Assembly: GCA_050999295.1 (NCBI GenBank)
Contig: JBPCPI010000198.1
Coordinates: 1-53,486 of the forward strand
Origin: JACCQS01 sp050999295
Lineage (GTDB): Bacteria > Actinomycetota > Actinomycetes > Mycobacteriales > Geodermatophilaceae
Reading direction: 5' to 3'
Length of the DNA stretch: 53,486 nt
Each line of letters opens with the position of its first letter. The first letter of the stretch is position 1. Below the pieces are notes generated by a model. The model worked only from the letters and a program-made list of their open reading frames with translations, made no database searches and was not told the origin of the DNA. Made by a program: the position numbers and the translations under genes. Shown here piece by piece: positions 34,252-42,384 of the stretch.

Positions 34252-35433
34252 TTGCCTTCGCAGGCTCAGGTAGGTATCACCGACGGCGTCGTGCGGATCG
34301 GCGTCATCGGCTTCGGCTGGATGGGCGAAGTCCACAGCCGGGCCTACTCGCGCTTGCACCAGCACTACCCGGCCTTCCCGCTCAGACCGCAGCTCGTCGC
34401 CGTTGCGGACCCGGCGGCCGACGACAGGGCGGTCCGGGCGATGTCCGCGTACGGCTTCACCCGCCACGCTCGTAACTGGCGGGAGATCGTCGAGGCCCCG
34501 GACATCGACGCGGTGAGCATCACCGGACCCAACTTCATCCATCGCGATGCGGCCGTGGCCGCGGCCCGGGCCGGCAAGCACGTATGGGTGGAGAAGCCGG
34601 TCGGTCGCGGACTGGCCGAGACCGAGGAGGTGGCGCAGGCGATCGCCGCCGCCGGGGTGGCCTGCGCCGTCGGCTTCAACTATCGCCATGCACCGGCCGT
34701 GGTACAGGCGCGGTCGCTGATCGCGCAGGGCCGGCTGGGGAGGGTGGAACATGTCGAGCTGCGCTTGCTTGCCGACTACGCCGCGCATCCGGCCGGCGCG
34801 CTGTCCTGGCGGTTCGAGAATGCACGAGCGGGCACGGGCGTGCTGGGTGATCTGGTCTCCCACGGGATCGACCTGGCCCGACACCTCGTCGGCGAGATCA
34901 GCGAACTCGTCGGTGACGACGCCACGTTCATCGGTAAGCGACCAAGGGCAACCGCGAACTCCTCGCACTTCGACCGGAGCGACTCAGCTGACCTCGGGGT
35001 GGTCGAGAACGAGGACTATGTGTGCGCGCTGTTGCGGTTCGCCGAGGGTGCACGCGGGATGCTGCTGGCCAGTCGGGTCGCCGTGGGGGAGCAGTGCACG
35101 TACGGCTTCGAGATCCATGGTGATCGCGGGGCTTTGGCCTGGGACTTCCGCCGGATGGGCGAACTTCGCGTCTGCCTCGACCAGGACTTCCAAGATGCTG
35201 CCTGGCAGACCCAGTACGTCGCACCGGGAATCGGGGAGACCGGTGCTTTCCAACCGGGTTCGGGAATCGCGATGGGATTCGACGACCTGAAGGTGATCGA
35301 GGCCCACCACTTCCTCAGCTCGGTGGCCACCGGGACGCCGCACGGTGCCAGCATTGCCGACGCAGTGGCCGCCGCGCGAGCGCTCGCGGCGATGATCACG
35401 GCGACCGCGCAGCGGCGGTGGGTGACGCTATGA
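34252..35433 (+). CDS. Gfo/Idh/MocA-family oxidoreductase, inositol cluster
   Basis: 393 residues. NAD-binding IGVIGFGWMGEVHSRAYSRL, the family Lys-Pro in VWVEKPVGRGLAE, and HGIDLARHLVG with the usual catalytic Asp/His. Probably oxidises an inositol stereoisomer or a related cyclitol. The TTG start has GAAGG upstream; GTG 34291 is an alternative directly before the Rossmann fold. 4 nt after the ATPase stop. Confidence 0.85.
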   Translation: MPSQAQVGITDGVVRIGVIGFGWMGEVHSRAYSRLHQHYPAFPLRPQLVAVADPAADDRAVRAMSAYGFTRHARNWREIVEAPDIDAVSITGPNFIHRDAAVAAARAGKHVWVEKPVGRGLAETEEVAQAIAAAGVACAVGFNYRHAPAVVQARSLIAQGRLGRVEHVELRLLADYAAHPAGALSWRFENARAGTGVLGDLVSHGIDLARHLVGEISELVGDDATFIGKRPRATANSSHFDRSDSADLGVVENEDYVCALLRFAEGARGMLLASRVAVGEQCTYGFEIHGDRGALAWDFRRMGELRVCLDQDFQDAAWQTQYVAPGIGETGAFQPGSGIAMGFDDLKVIEAHHFLSSVATGTPHGASIADAVAAARALAAMITATAQRRWVTL

Positions 35434-36425
35434 GCCGCAAGACGATCGGCATCGGAGTGATCGGCGCTGGCGCGATGGGGGCGTATCACGTGACCGCGCT
35501 GACCCGGTCTGTACCGGGAGCGGAGGTGGTCGCGGTGCACGACGCCGATCCGAAGCGGGCACATCATGTGACGGCGCTGTGCGGGGCCACCATCAAGGAG
35601 TCTGCCGAGGCGCTGCTCGGCGACGACCGGGTGGAGGCGGTCCTGGTCGCCTCACCTGATCCCACCCACGCTGGGCTGGTCCTCGCCTGTTTGGCGGCCG
35701 AGAAGTGGGTGCTCTGTGAGAAGCCGCTGGCCACCGACCCCGTCGACGCGCGACGGGTGATCGACGCCGAGATCGCTAGTGGTCGAAAGCGCGTCCAACT
35801 GGGGTTCATGCGGCGCTACGACCCAGGATTCATCGAACTCAAGCGCACCGTCGACAGCGCAGCGATCGGTAGCCCCCGGGTGGTGCATTGCGTGCACCGC
35901 AACCCCTCCCCGTATCCGGGCGTCACAGCGGCCGAGATCGTGCGGAACTCCATGATCCACGAGCTCGACGCCCTGCGTTGGATCCTGGGTGCAGAGATCA
36001 GCAGTATCGATGTGCAGACCGGCACGTCCGCGGACCCGCTGGGCCCGCAGCTGGCCTCGATCCGGATCGGTGAGATCCTGGCCAGCATCGAGGTCTCGGT
36101 GAACGCGCGATATGGCTATGACGTCCGGTGCGAGGTCCTGGGCGACAGTGGCACGGCGACCCTGATCACTCCGGCCGCGGTCCGTACCCAGATCGCCGGT
36201 GTGGAGTCGGTCCCGATCGTTCCCGGTTTCGTGGCGCGTTTCGAGGCCGCCTACTTGGCGCAGCTGCGGGACTGGGTGCGGGGAGTGCACAACGGGACTG
36301 TGTCCGGGTCCAACGCTTGGGACGGACTGATGGCCGAGGTCGCCGCAGGCTCGGCCGTCGAGGCGCTCGAAACCGGCCTCCGACGAGAGGTGTGCGCTCC
36401 TGACCGCCCGGCCCTTTATGCATAG
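35430..36425 (+). CDS. iolG: Probable myo-inositol 2-dehydrogenase IolG
   Basis: 331 residues. GVIGAGAMGAYHVTALTRSVPGAEVVAVHDADPKRA is a typical IolG N-terminus; CEKPLATDP carries the catalytic Lys, GFMRRYDPGF and MIHELDALRWILG the Asp/His region. It would oxidise myo-inositol to 2-keto-myo-inositol, the first step. ATG overlaps the upstream stop. Last gene of the operon. Which of the two dehydrogenases takes myo-inositol cannot be decided from sequence alone. Confidence 0.87.
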   Translation: MSRKTIGIGVIGAGAMGAYHVTALTRSVPGAEVVAVHDADPKRAHHVTALCGATIKESAEALLGDDRVEAVLVASPDPTHAGLVLACLAAEKWVLCEKPLATDPVDARRVIDAEIASGRKRVQLGFMRRYDPGFIELKRTVDSAAIGSPRVVHCVHRNPSPYPGVTAAEIVRNSMIHELDALRWILGAEISSIDVQTGTSADPLGPQLASIRIGEILASIEVSVNARYGYDVRCEVLGDSGTATLITPAAVRTQIAGVESVPIVPGFVARFEAAYLAQLRDWVRGVHNGTVSGSNAWDGLMAEVAAGSAVEALETGLRREVCAPDRPALYA

Positions 36426-36521
36426 GTTCGGGACAGGCCTGGCATTGCACGGCATCTACGCTGGACGCAGAGGCTCGCGTCGAGCGCAGGCCCGAACATC
36501 AACCGACCGGGAGTTCCTGAC

Positions 36522-36953
36522 GTGACCGACGTTCGCCGTACCTTCACCGTGAAACAGCCCACGGACAAGGTCGTGGCCTATCTCAAGGACTTCGCGAATA
36601 CCGAGCAGTGGGACCCGGGAACGGTCACGACGACGCGGGTGGGCAACGGCCCGATCGAGGTCGGTGCCACCTGGCGCAACATCTCTGAGTTCCGCGGTCG
36701 CAAGACCGAACTGGAGTACCGCCTCACCCGGGCAGAATCCCGACGGCTCACCTTCGTGGGGGAGAACAAGACCGCCACTTCGACCGACGACTTGAACTTT
36801 CGCGAGGTGGAGGGCGGGACCGAGATCGCCTACCACGCGCACTTCGAGTTCCATGGCCTGGCCAAGTTGGCGACGCCTTTCCTCAAGGCGCCGTTGCAGA
36901 AGCTCGGTGACGACACCGAGCGACAGATGCGCGAGACGATCAACGCCCTCTGA
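36522..36953 (+). CDS. SRPBCC family protein
   Basis: 143 residues: VRRTFTVKQPTDKVVAYLKDFANTEQWDPGT at the start and a C-terminal helix APLQKLGDDTERQMRETINAL fit polyketide cyclase/dehydrase-like proteins. GTG start after GGGAG. Not coupled to the inositol operon (96-nt gap). Ligand unknown. Confidence 0.82.
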   Translation: MTDVRRTFTVKQPTDKVVAYLKDFANTEQWDPGTVTTTRVGNGPIEVGATWRNISEFRGRKTELEYRLTRAESRRLTFVGENKTATSTDDLNFREVEGGTEIAYHAHFEFHGLAKLATPFLKAPLQKLGDDTERQMRETINAL

Positions 36954-36988
36954 GCCAGAAACACCAGCCGCCAGGCAAGATCGCACTG

Positions 36989-37558
36989 ATGTGCGTTGTT
37001 CTGGAGACCAAGCGATTGGTTCTGCGCCAGTTCGTCGAGTCCGATGTGGACAATCTCGTCGAACTCGACGCGGATCCGAAGGTCATGCGGTTCATCAACG
37101 GGGGTCGGCCAACCCCCCGCACTGTGCTCGAAGAACGCTTGTTGCCGATGTATCTGGCCCAGTACGCCGACGGCGATCAGTACGGCAGATGGGCGGCCAT
37201 CGAGGCGTCCACGGGTGCGTTCCTGGGGTTCTTCCATCTCCGTCCAGGACCGGACAGTCCGGTCGATGAACCCGAGCTCGGATACCGGCTGCGCAGAACG
37301 AGCTGGGGCCTCGGATACGCCAGCGAGGGTTCTCGCGCGGTGATCGACAAAGGCTTCACCGATTGGGGAGCTCAGCGCGTGCTCGCCCAGACGATGGTGG
37401 TCAATCTCGCGTCGCGGCGCGTCCTGGAGAAGGTCGGGATGAGACCGGTCCGGAACTTCCGGATGGACTGGCCCGAGCAGATCGCGGGCGGCGAGCACGG
37501 AGACATCGAATACGCCATCACCAGATCCGAATGGGAGGCAGCGGGGCAAAGCCCATGA
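36989..37558 (+). CDS. GNAT N-acetyltransferase, RimJ/RimL type
   Basis: 189 residues. LETKRLVLRQFVESDVDNLVEL at the N-terminus is typical of the RimJ/RimL group; acetyl-CoA binding lies around RRTSWGLGYASEGSRAVIDKGF and MVVNLASRRVLEKVGM. Substrate unknown. Confidence 0.87.
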   Translation: MCVVLETKRLVLRQFVESDVDNLVELDADPKVMRFINGGRPTPRTVLEERLLPMYLAQYADGDQYGRWAAIEASTGAFLGFFHLRPGPDSPVDEPELGYRLRRTSWGLGYASEGSRAVIDKGFTDWGAQRVLAQTMVVNLASRRVLEKVGMRPVRNFRMDWPEQIAGGEHGDIEYAITRSEWEAAGQSP

Positions 37559-37644
37559 CGCCGGCCATCTGCTGAGGGTCGAGACGGTCAACGCGCCCTG
37601 AGCCCGGTGCCCGGCCAAGGCGAGCCCAAGCGTCACTAGCGTGA

Positions 37645-38022
37645 CTAAGTTAGCTCGGCGTACCAGATCGTGAGGCCCCTGGAGATGACCCTCGTCGTCG
37701 TCGTATAGCCCGTGTACCCGTCGTCGGATAGGAGCGACTCCTGAAGGCATGCCTCGCCGTCGACCACTGCCAACCAATTCGATTCAGACTGTTGAGCTGA
37801 TCGCACCCAGGGCACGGCAAGCACGTTCCGCGTTCTGACCATGAAGCCCGACTCCCCGTCTGTCAGGCCGTCCCATGTCACAGGCGAGACGCCCGATGTC
37901 GCAAATTTGCTCTGGGTTCCCGGGCCCGTTGGGTCCAGATGGCCAATGCTCAGCCCGGGTCTCCGCTTGTTCCCGTCGGCGCCGTTCCCCGGCGGCCCCA
38001 AGCTCTGGGCCGAACACTTCAT
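37645..38022 (-). CDS. Orphan hypothetical ORF
   Basis: 125 codons with atypical codon use: many codons ending in A or T compared with its neighbours. The C-terminal two thirds (WDGLTDGESGFMVRTRN through WLAVVDGEACLQESLL to GLTIWYAEL) looks protein-like; the N-terminal third does not, and the start is uncertain because another frame is also open from 38038. No family recognised. May be a recently acquired or decaying gene. Confidence 0.35.
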   Translation of the reverse strand: MKCSAQSLGPPGNGADGNKRRPGLSIGHLDPTGPGTQSKFATSGVSPVTWDGLTDGESGFMVRTRNVLAVPWVRSAQQSESNWLAVVDGEACLQESLLSDDGYTGYTTTTRVISRGLTIWYAELT

Positions 38023-38109
38023 CCTCGTCTGCGGTCACGAGACTCCGATCTCCTCACAGGGGCGAGTTTCGAGCGGGCTTGCCTACCCGACCGACAGGAC
38101 TAGGGCGCC

Positions 38110-38158
38110 GTTTGTATCACTCGGCGCGCGAATATCCGAAGGGCCAAGTGATACAAAC
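38110..38158. repeat. Inverted repeat with 15-nt arms
   Basis: GTTTGTATCACTCGG (38110-38124) faces CCAAGTGATACAAAC (38144-38158): 14 of 15 positions pair, with a 19-nt loop. CTAGG-like sequence lies outside each arm. It is 45 nt beyond the stop of the minus-strand gene at 38204, so it could end that transcript, but there is no T run. Confidence 0.8.
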
Positions 38159-38203
38159 ATGTGCCTAGTCGGGTTCGGCCGGGTCGACTGGCCTTGTTGC
38201 CGT

Positions 38204-39418
38204 TCAGCCGGTGAGTTCGCGGCTGAGCTGCTCGAGGAACAGGCCGGTGTCGGTGACGATCCCCATTGCCTGGGCGCTGCCGCGGTCGGCGAGCTTGGTG
38301 ACCGTCGCTGGATTGATGTCCACGCTGACCAGGGGGATCGAGGCGGGCAGAAGGTTCCCGGTCGCGATGGAGTGCAGCATGGTGGCCACCATGATCGCGA
38401 AGCCGACGTCGAACAACTGGGCGCGCATCGCCCGCTGCCCGTCGATCACGTCGGTGTAGACATCCGGGAGCGGACCGTCGTCGCGTACGGAGCCGACCAG
38501 CACAAAGGGCTTGTCCGCCTCGACCATCGCGTGCATGACCCCGCCGGTGAGTATCCCTTCCTGGACCGCGGCGGCAATCGAACCGGCCCGGCGGATCGTG
38601 TTGATGGCCCGGATGTGGTGCTCATGACCGTGCGGTACGCCGGAGCCCTTGCTCAGGTCGACCCCCAGGGAGGTTCCGAAGAGGGCCGACTCGATGTCGT
38701 GCGTGGCCAGGGCGTTTCCGGCGAAGAGCACATCGACGAACCCCGCCTCGATGAGCTTGACCATGGCCGGGGCCGCGCCGGTGTGCACGATGGCGGGACC
38801 GCCGACCCAGAGAATTCGTTTTCCGGCTGCTTTCACCTCGCGCATGCGTTCGGCGATCTGGCGGACCAGCAGGGCCTGGGGTTTTTCACTGGACACCGCA
38901 GACGACATGAAACCGAAGTCGTCGGCGCTCTTGGCCTGCACGACCGGCATGATCACGCGGACACCGGAGGCCCCGCAGACGACGTGGTCGCCGGCTCGCA
39001 CGTCGGAGACCGGCACCGTACGTACCCGCCCGCCAGTGACGACCAGTCCGCAGTCCATCTCCGGCTGCTCGACGTCGACCCAGCCATCGTCCAGCCGGAC
39101 CTGGGTGTCGAGGTTCGTGGTCGAGTAGAAGTCCTCGGGAAAGACCCCGTCGTCGGGCGCTGGGCGGAGCATCGCCCGTCCCGGATCCAGCTGATTGGCA
39201 CCGTGCACCTGCAGCCGCATAAGGATGCGGGCCAGCAGTTCCTCGTCGTCACTGCTGACGCAGATGTGCGCCGTCGAGGCGTCCTTGTGCTCCCGTCCGA
39301 GGTCCAGGGAGTCGATGCGATAGTCACCGCCGTACTCCAGGACGTCGTCCAGGATCCGGGCGAGGGCGCCGGTGTCCATCAGATGTCCGGTGACGGTGAC
39401 GATCTCAGAGTGGGCCAC
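38204..39418 (-). CDS. LOR/SDH-domain protein, archaeal-type ornithine cyclodeaminase-like (TIGR00300)
   Basis: 404 residues. HSEIVTVTGHLMDTGALARILD opens the LOR/SDH conserved region; the C-terminal part (WVGGPAIVHTGAAPAMVKLIEAG, LLAGNAL-like FAGNALATHDIE, SKGSGVPHGHEHHIRAIN) matches the TIGR00300 family, which includes the archaeal ornithine cyclodeaminase and the C-terminal part of cyanobacterial AgrE/ArgZ. No arginine dihydrolase domain is present. Proposed reaction: ornithine to proline, uncertain for this protein. GTG start is leaderless. Confidence 0.78.
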   Translation of the reverse strand: MAHSEIVTVTGHLMDTGALARILDDVLEYGGDYRIDSLDLGREHKDASTAHICVSSDDEELLARILMRLQVHGANQLDPGRAMLRPAPDDGVFPEDFYSTTNLDTQVRLDDGWVDVEQPEMDCGLVVTGGRVRTVPVSDVRAGDHVVCGASGVRVIMPVVQAKSADDFGFMSSAVSSEKPQALLVRQIAERMREVKAAGKRILWVGGPAIVHTGAAPAMVKLIEAGFVDVLFAGNALATHDIESALFGTSLGVDLSKGSGVPHGHEHHIRAINTIRRAGSIAAAVQEGILTGGVMHAMVEADKPFVLVGSVRDDGPLPDVYTDVIDGQRAMRAQLFDVGFAIMVATMLHSIATGNLLPASIPLVSVDINPATVTKLADRGSAQAMGIVTDTGLFLEQLSRELTG

Positions 39419-39425
39419 GAGCGGC

Positions 39426-39431
39426 AGATTA
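39426..39431 (-). promoter_or_regulatory. -10 box TAATCT of a leaderless promoter
   Basis: Minus strand TAATCT, 7 nt, GTG 39418. Confidence 0.65.
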
Positions 39432-39487
39432 GTGGGGACGAGCGGCCAAGCGTAGCCGGCGCCCGCTTGGCTGGGGTCAGACAGGAT

Positions 39488-40252
39488 TCAGACGATCGCG
39501 CCGTCGTCGGGATCCTCGAACTGCGGACCCTCGCGCATCCGCCAGACCAGCATCGCGACGCCGCTGGCGATCCCCAGCACGCCGAAGACGAATCCGAGGT
39601 TGCTGCTCAGACCCAGAACCCCGGGCGCGATGAGCAGCAGCGCTCCTCCGGTCAGCAGTACGAGTGCGTAGGCCGCCGATCTCGACAGGACCGGCAGTGG
39701 TGGTGGCGGCGGTGGTTCGTAATGTTCCTCGTCGGCGGCCTCTTCTGCCTCGATCGCTGCTCGACTTGCCGCGTCTCGTTCGGCCGCCCGCTGCTGGGCC
39801 GCCTGGTCGAAGTCATCGGTGAGGGTGTCGCCGAGACGACCGTGGTCGGCCTCGTAGGCAGCGATCAGCTCCCGCCATTGCGCCTCGTCGGCGCTGGAGA
39901 TGGGAGATCCTGACGTTGTGCCGGACACCGTCGCCGAGCCGAGATCCGGCATCCGCGCCGGATCGGACTGCCGCACGTCGTGATCCTCGGCGTCGAGGTC
40001 TCGTACCAGGGCGTTGGCTTCGGTGGTCATGCTGCGATCGACGTAGAGCCGGTCGCTGGGTGGGCTGGGCAGGGCGATGCTGCGGGTGACCGCGTCCACG
40101 TCGGAGGTGGGATCGAGGTAGGCGGCGATCCCGGCATCGCGCATGACGTCGAGCAGGTGCTCACCGACGCGAGGGTCGACATCACGTAAGGCCCGGAAGG
40201 ACGAGGCGTCCAGGCCGTTGTCACGGCGGCCGCGCCTACGCGAGTAGGTCAC
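39488..40252 (-). CDS. Actinobacterial membrane protein of unknown function
   Basis: 254 residues. An N-terminal soluble region (ALRDVDPRVGEHLLDVMRDAGIAAYL, then SDRLYVD) resembles small DUF2007-like modules. An acidic coiled stretch, a run of six prolines and two hydrophobic helices (about 190-232) follow. The GTG start overlaps the carboxylesterase stop, so the two are co-translated. Function unknown. Confidence 0.75.
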   Translation of the reverse strand: MTYSRRRGRRDNGLDASSFRALRDVDPRVGEHLLDVMRDAGIAAYLDPTSDVDAVTRSIALPSPPSDRLYVDRSMTTEANALVRDLDAEDHDVRQSDPARMPDLGSATVSGTTSGSPISSADEAQWRELIAAYEADHGRLGDTLTDDFDQAAQQRAAERDAASRAAIEAEEAADEEHYEPPPPPPLPVLSRSAAYALVLLTGGALLLIAPGVLGLSSNLGFVFGVLGIASGVAMLVWRMREGPQFEDPDDGAIV

Positions 40253-41010
40253 GAGACGCCTTGCGGGTCAGCGTGACTGGCGATCCATTTCGCGCTCTCG
40301 GTGAAGATCTCGTCGGCGTCGTTGTCGAGGGTGGCGACGTGGTAGCTGTTGTCCAGCAGGCGTTCGGTGACGTCGGTCGACTGCACTCCTTCGAGCAGGA
40401 GCCGGCCGGACAGCGGTTCGACGACGTGGTCCTCGGTACTGCGGAAGGTCAGGATCGGCACATCGACCTTGGCCAGGTCGGCGGCCGTCGTGACCCACAG
40501 CTCCTGCAGTGACACGGCGGCCTTGAGCGGCACCCTGCCGTACGCGAGTTCCCGAGCGCCTGGCTTCTTGATGTCGTTGGACACGCCCTTCCAGGACGGC
40601 AGGACCCTGGCCAGGATCTTGACCGCGGCGATGTCCTTGCGCTCGGTGCCGAGGGAGGGATTGACCAGCACCAACCCGCGCAGGTGCTCCCCGTGCTGCT
40701 CGGCGAGCCGGATCGCCAGCGTTCCGCCCATGGATAGCCCGGCGACGAAGACCTGGGGGCAGCGGGCACGCAGTTCCTCGAAGGCGCGCTCGACGGCGCC
40801 GTACCAGTCGGGCCACCGGGTGGCGTTCATGTCCGAGAGCACCGTCCCGTGCCCCGGCAGCCGCGGGCAACGAATCGTGTAGCCATGCTTGGCCAGGTAC
40901 GCACCCCACGGACGCAGGCTCTGCGGCGTACCGGTGAACCCATGGACCAGCAGAATCCCGGTCGGGCCACCATCGAAGGTGAACGGCTCGGCACCGGCCA
41001 GCACCGGCAT
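40249..41010 (-). CDS. Carboxylesterase (Est30-like alpha/beta hydrolase)
   Basis: 253 residues. Oxyanion segment LLVHGFTGTPQSL, nucleophile elbow GLSMGGTLA (Ser), acid in RSTEDHVVEP and His in NSYHVATLDND, in the order of Geobacillus Est30-type esterases and monoacylglycerol lipases. ATG 41010 has AAGGAGAG upstream; the longer reading to 41226 crosses the divergent plsC start and is rejected. Likely hydrolyses acyl esters; next to plsC, a lipid role is plausible. Confidence 0.9.
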   Translation of the reverse strand: MPVLAGAEPFTFDGGPTGILLVHGFTGTPQSLRPWGAYLAKHGYTIRCPRLPGHGTVLSDMNATRWPDWYGAVERAFEELRARCPQVFVAGLSMGGTLAIRLAEQHGEHLRGLVLVNPSLGTERKDIAAVKILARVLPSWKGVSNDIKKPGARELAYGRVPLKAAVSLQELWVTTAADLAKVDVPILTFRSTEDHVVEPLSGRLLLEGVQSTDVTERLLDNSYHVATLDNDADEIFTESAKWIASHADPQGVS

Positions 41011-41103
41011 AGGACTCTCCTTCACGATCGCGCTGACGAGTGCCCACATTGTGACTCCTGGCGCATCGTCCCTAGTCTGGCACCCGAAGGGTGAGGTGGT
41101 GCG

Positions 41104-41871
41104 ATGTTCTACTGGGTGCTGAAATTCGTCCTGGTGGGCCCGATCCTGCGTCTGCTGTTTCGCCCCGACGTCCAGGGTCTGGAGAACATTCCCAGCAAGG
41201 GGCCGGCGATCCTGGCCAGCAACCACCTCTCCTTCTCCGACTCGATCTTCCTTCCGCTGGTGGTGGCGCGGCGGGTGACGTTCCTGGCGAAATCGGAGTA
41301 CTTCACCGGTAAGGGGATCAAGGGAGCCTTCAGCCGGTGGTTCTTTCGAGGGGCAGGTCAGGTCCCGATCGACCGCGCGAGCGGGACGGCCGCCCAGGAT
41401 GCACTGGACACCGGCATCCGGATCCTGCGTGAGGGCAAGCTGCTCGGCATCTACCCCGAGGGCACCCGCTCACCCGACGGCCGGCTCTATCGCGGGAAGA
41501 CCGGCCTGGCGAGGATGGCGCTGGAATCCGGTGCGGTGGTGATCCCGGTGGTCATGGTCGACACCGACAAGATCCAGCCCATCGGCAAGAAGATCCCGCG
41601 CATCCACAGGGTCCGGATCCGGGTCGGGGTGCCGCTGGACTTCTCCCGATACGAGGGCATGTCCGGCGACCGGTTCGTGGAGCGGTCGATGACCGACGAG
41701 GTGATGTATGAGCTGATGCTGCTCTCGGGCCAGCAGTACGTCGATCTCTACGCCGCCAAGGTGAAGGCCGCGATGGACAAGACCGGCAAGAGCGCCGACG
41801 AGGTCGTCCGGATGCTCAAGTCCAACCCGCTGGAGGCCGCTGACCGGGTGCCGGCCACCCTCGCCGGCTGA
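41104..41871 (+). CDS. plsC: 1-acylglycerol-3-phosphate acyltransferase PlsC
   Basis: 255 residues. Acyltransferase motif I NHLSFSD (HX4D), motif II around GAGQVPIDRAS, motif III YPEGTRSPDG (EGTR) and motif IV VVIPVVMVDTDKI. Makes phosphatidic acid at the membrane. Orthologous by position to Rv2182c. A TAGTCT box at 41073 and GGTGAGG before the ATG give a short leadered transcript. Confidence 0.93.
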   Translation: MFYWVLKFVLVGPILRLLFRPDVQGLENIPSKGPAILASNHLSFSDSIFLPLVVARRVTFLAKSEYFTGKGIKGAFSRWFFRGAGQVPIDRASGTAAQDALDTGIRILREGKLLGIYPEGTRSPDGRLYRGKTGLARMALESGAVVIPVVMVDTDKIQPIGKKIPRIHRVRIRVGVPLDFSRYEGMSGDRFVERSMTDEVMYELMLLSGQQYVDLYAAKVKAAMDKTGKSADEVVRMLKSNPLEAADRVPATLAG

Positions 41872-41883
41872 CCCGTACCCCTG

Positions 41884-42375
41884 ATGCGGCGGTACTTCTA
41901 CGACACCGAGTTCATCGAGGACGGACGGACCATCGACCTGATCTCGATCGGGGTGGTCGACGAGACCGGCCGCGAGTTCCACGCCGTGTCCACCGAGTTC
42001 GATCCGGACAGGGCCATCCCGTGGGTACGCCGACACGTCCTGGACCATCTGCCGTCACCGGCTGATCCGGCCTGGCGCTCACGCGCCCGCATCCGCGACG
42101 ACCTGCTGTCCTTCCTCACCGGGCCCGGGGAGGAGATCGAGTTGTGGGCCTGGCTCGCCGCCTATGACCACGTCGCCCTGGTCCAGCTGTGGGGCCCGAT
42201 GACCGAACTGCCGCGCGCGGTCCCCCGGTTCACCTGCGAGTTGCGTCAGCGCTGGGCCGATCTCGGTCAGCCTGAGCTTCCGGGGGCAGGTCCGGATGCG
42301 CACGACGCGCTAGCCGATGCCCGGCACAACCTGGCGCGATGGCGGGCCATGCAGGCGTTGTCGAGCGGGCCCTAG
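41884..42375 (+). CDS. 3'-5' exoribonuclease, RNase AS (Rv2179c) type
   Basis: 163 residues. DEDDh-type residues: D7 and E9 in FYDTEFIEDGRTIDLISIG, the third Asp in WLAAYDHVAL, and His/Asp in DAHDALADARHNL. Family knowledge from mycobacteria indicates a dimeric ribonuclease that trims adenylate-containing RNA. 12 nt after plsC, likely co-transcribed. Confidence 0.9.
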   Translation: MRRYFYDTEFIEDGRTIDLISIGVVDETGREFHAVSTEFDPDRAIPWVRRHVLDHLPSPADPAWRSRARIRDDLLSFLTGPGEEIELWAWLAAYDHVALVQLWGPMTELPRAVPRFTCELRQRWADLGQPELPGAGPDAHDALADARHNLARWRAMQALSSGP

Positions 42376-42378
42376 GCT
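42373..42378 (+). promoter_or_regulatory. -10 box TAGGCT of a leaderless promoter
   Basis: TAGGCT overlaps the stop codon of the exoribonuclease gene (TAG), then 6 nt, then ATG 42385. Confidence 0.6.
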
Positions 42379-42384
42379 TCCCGC

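Noticed and set aside
37841..39913. 690-codon plus-strand frame
   Set aside because: Antisense to the LOR/SDH and membrane protein genes; no recognisable family.
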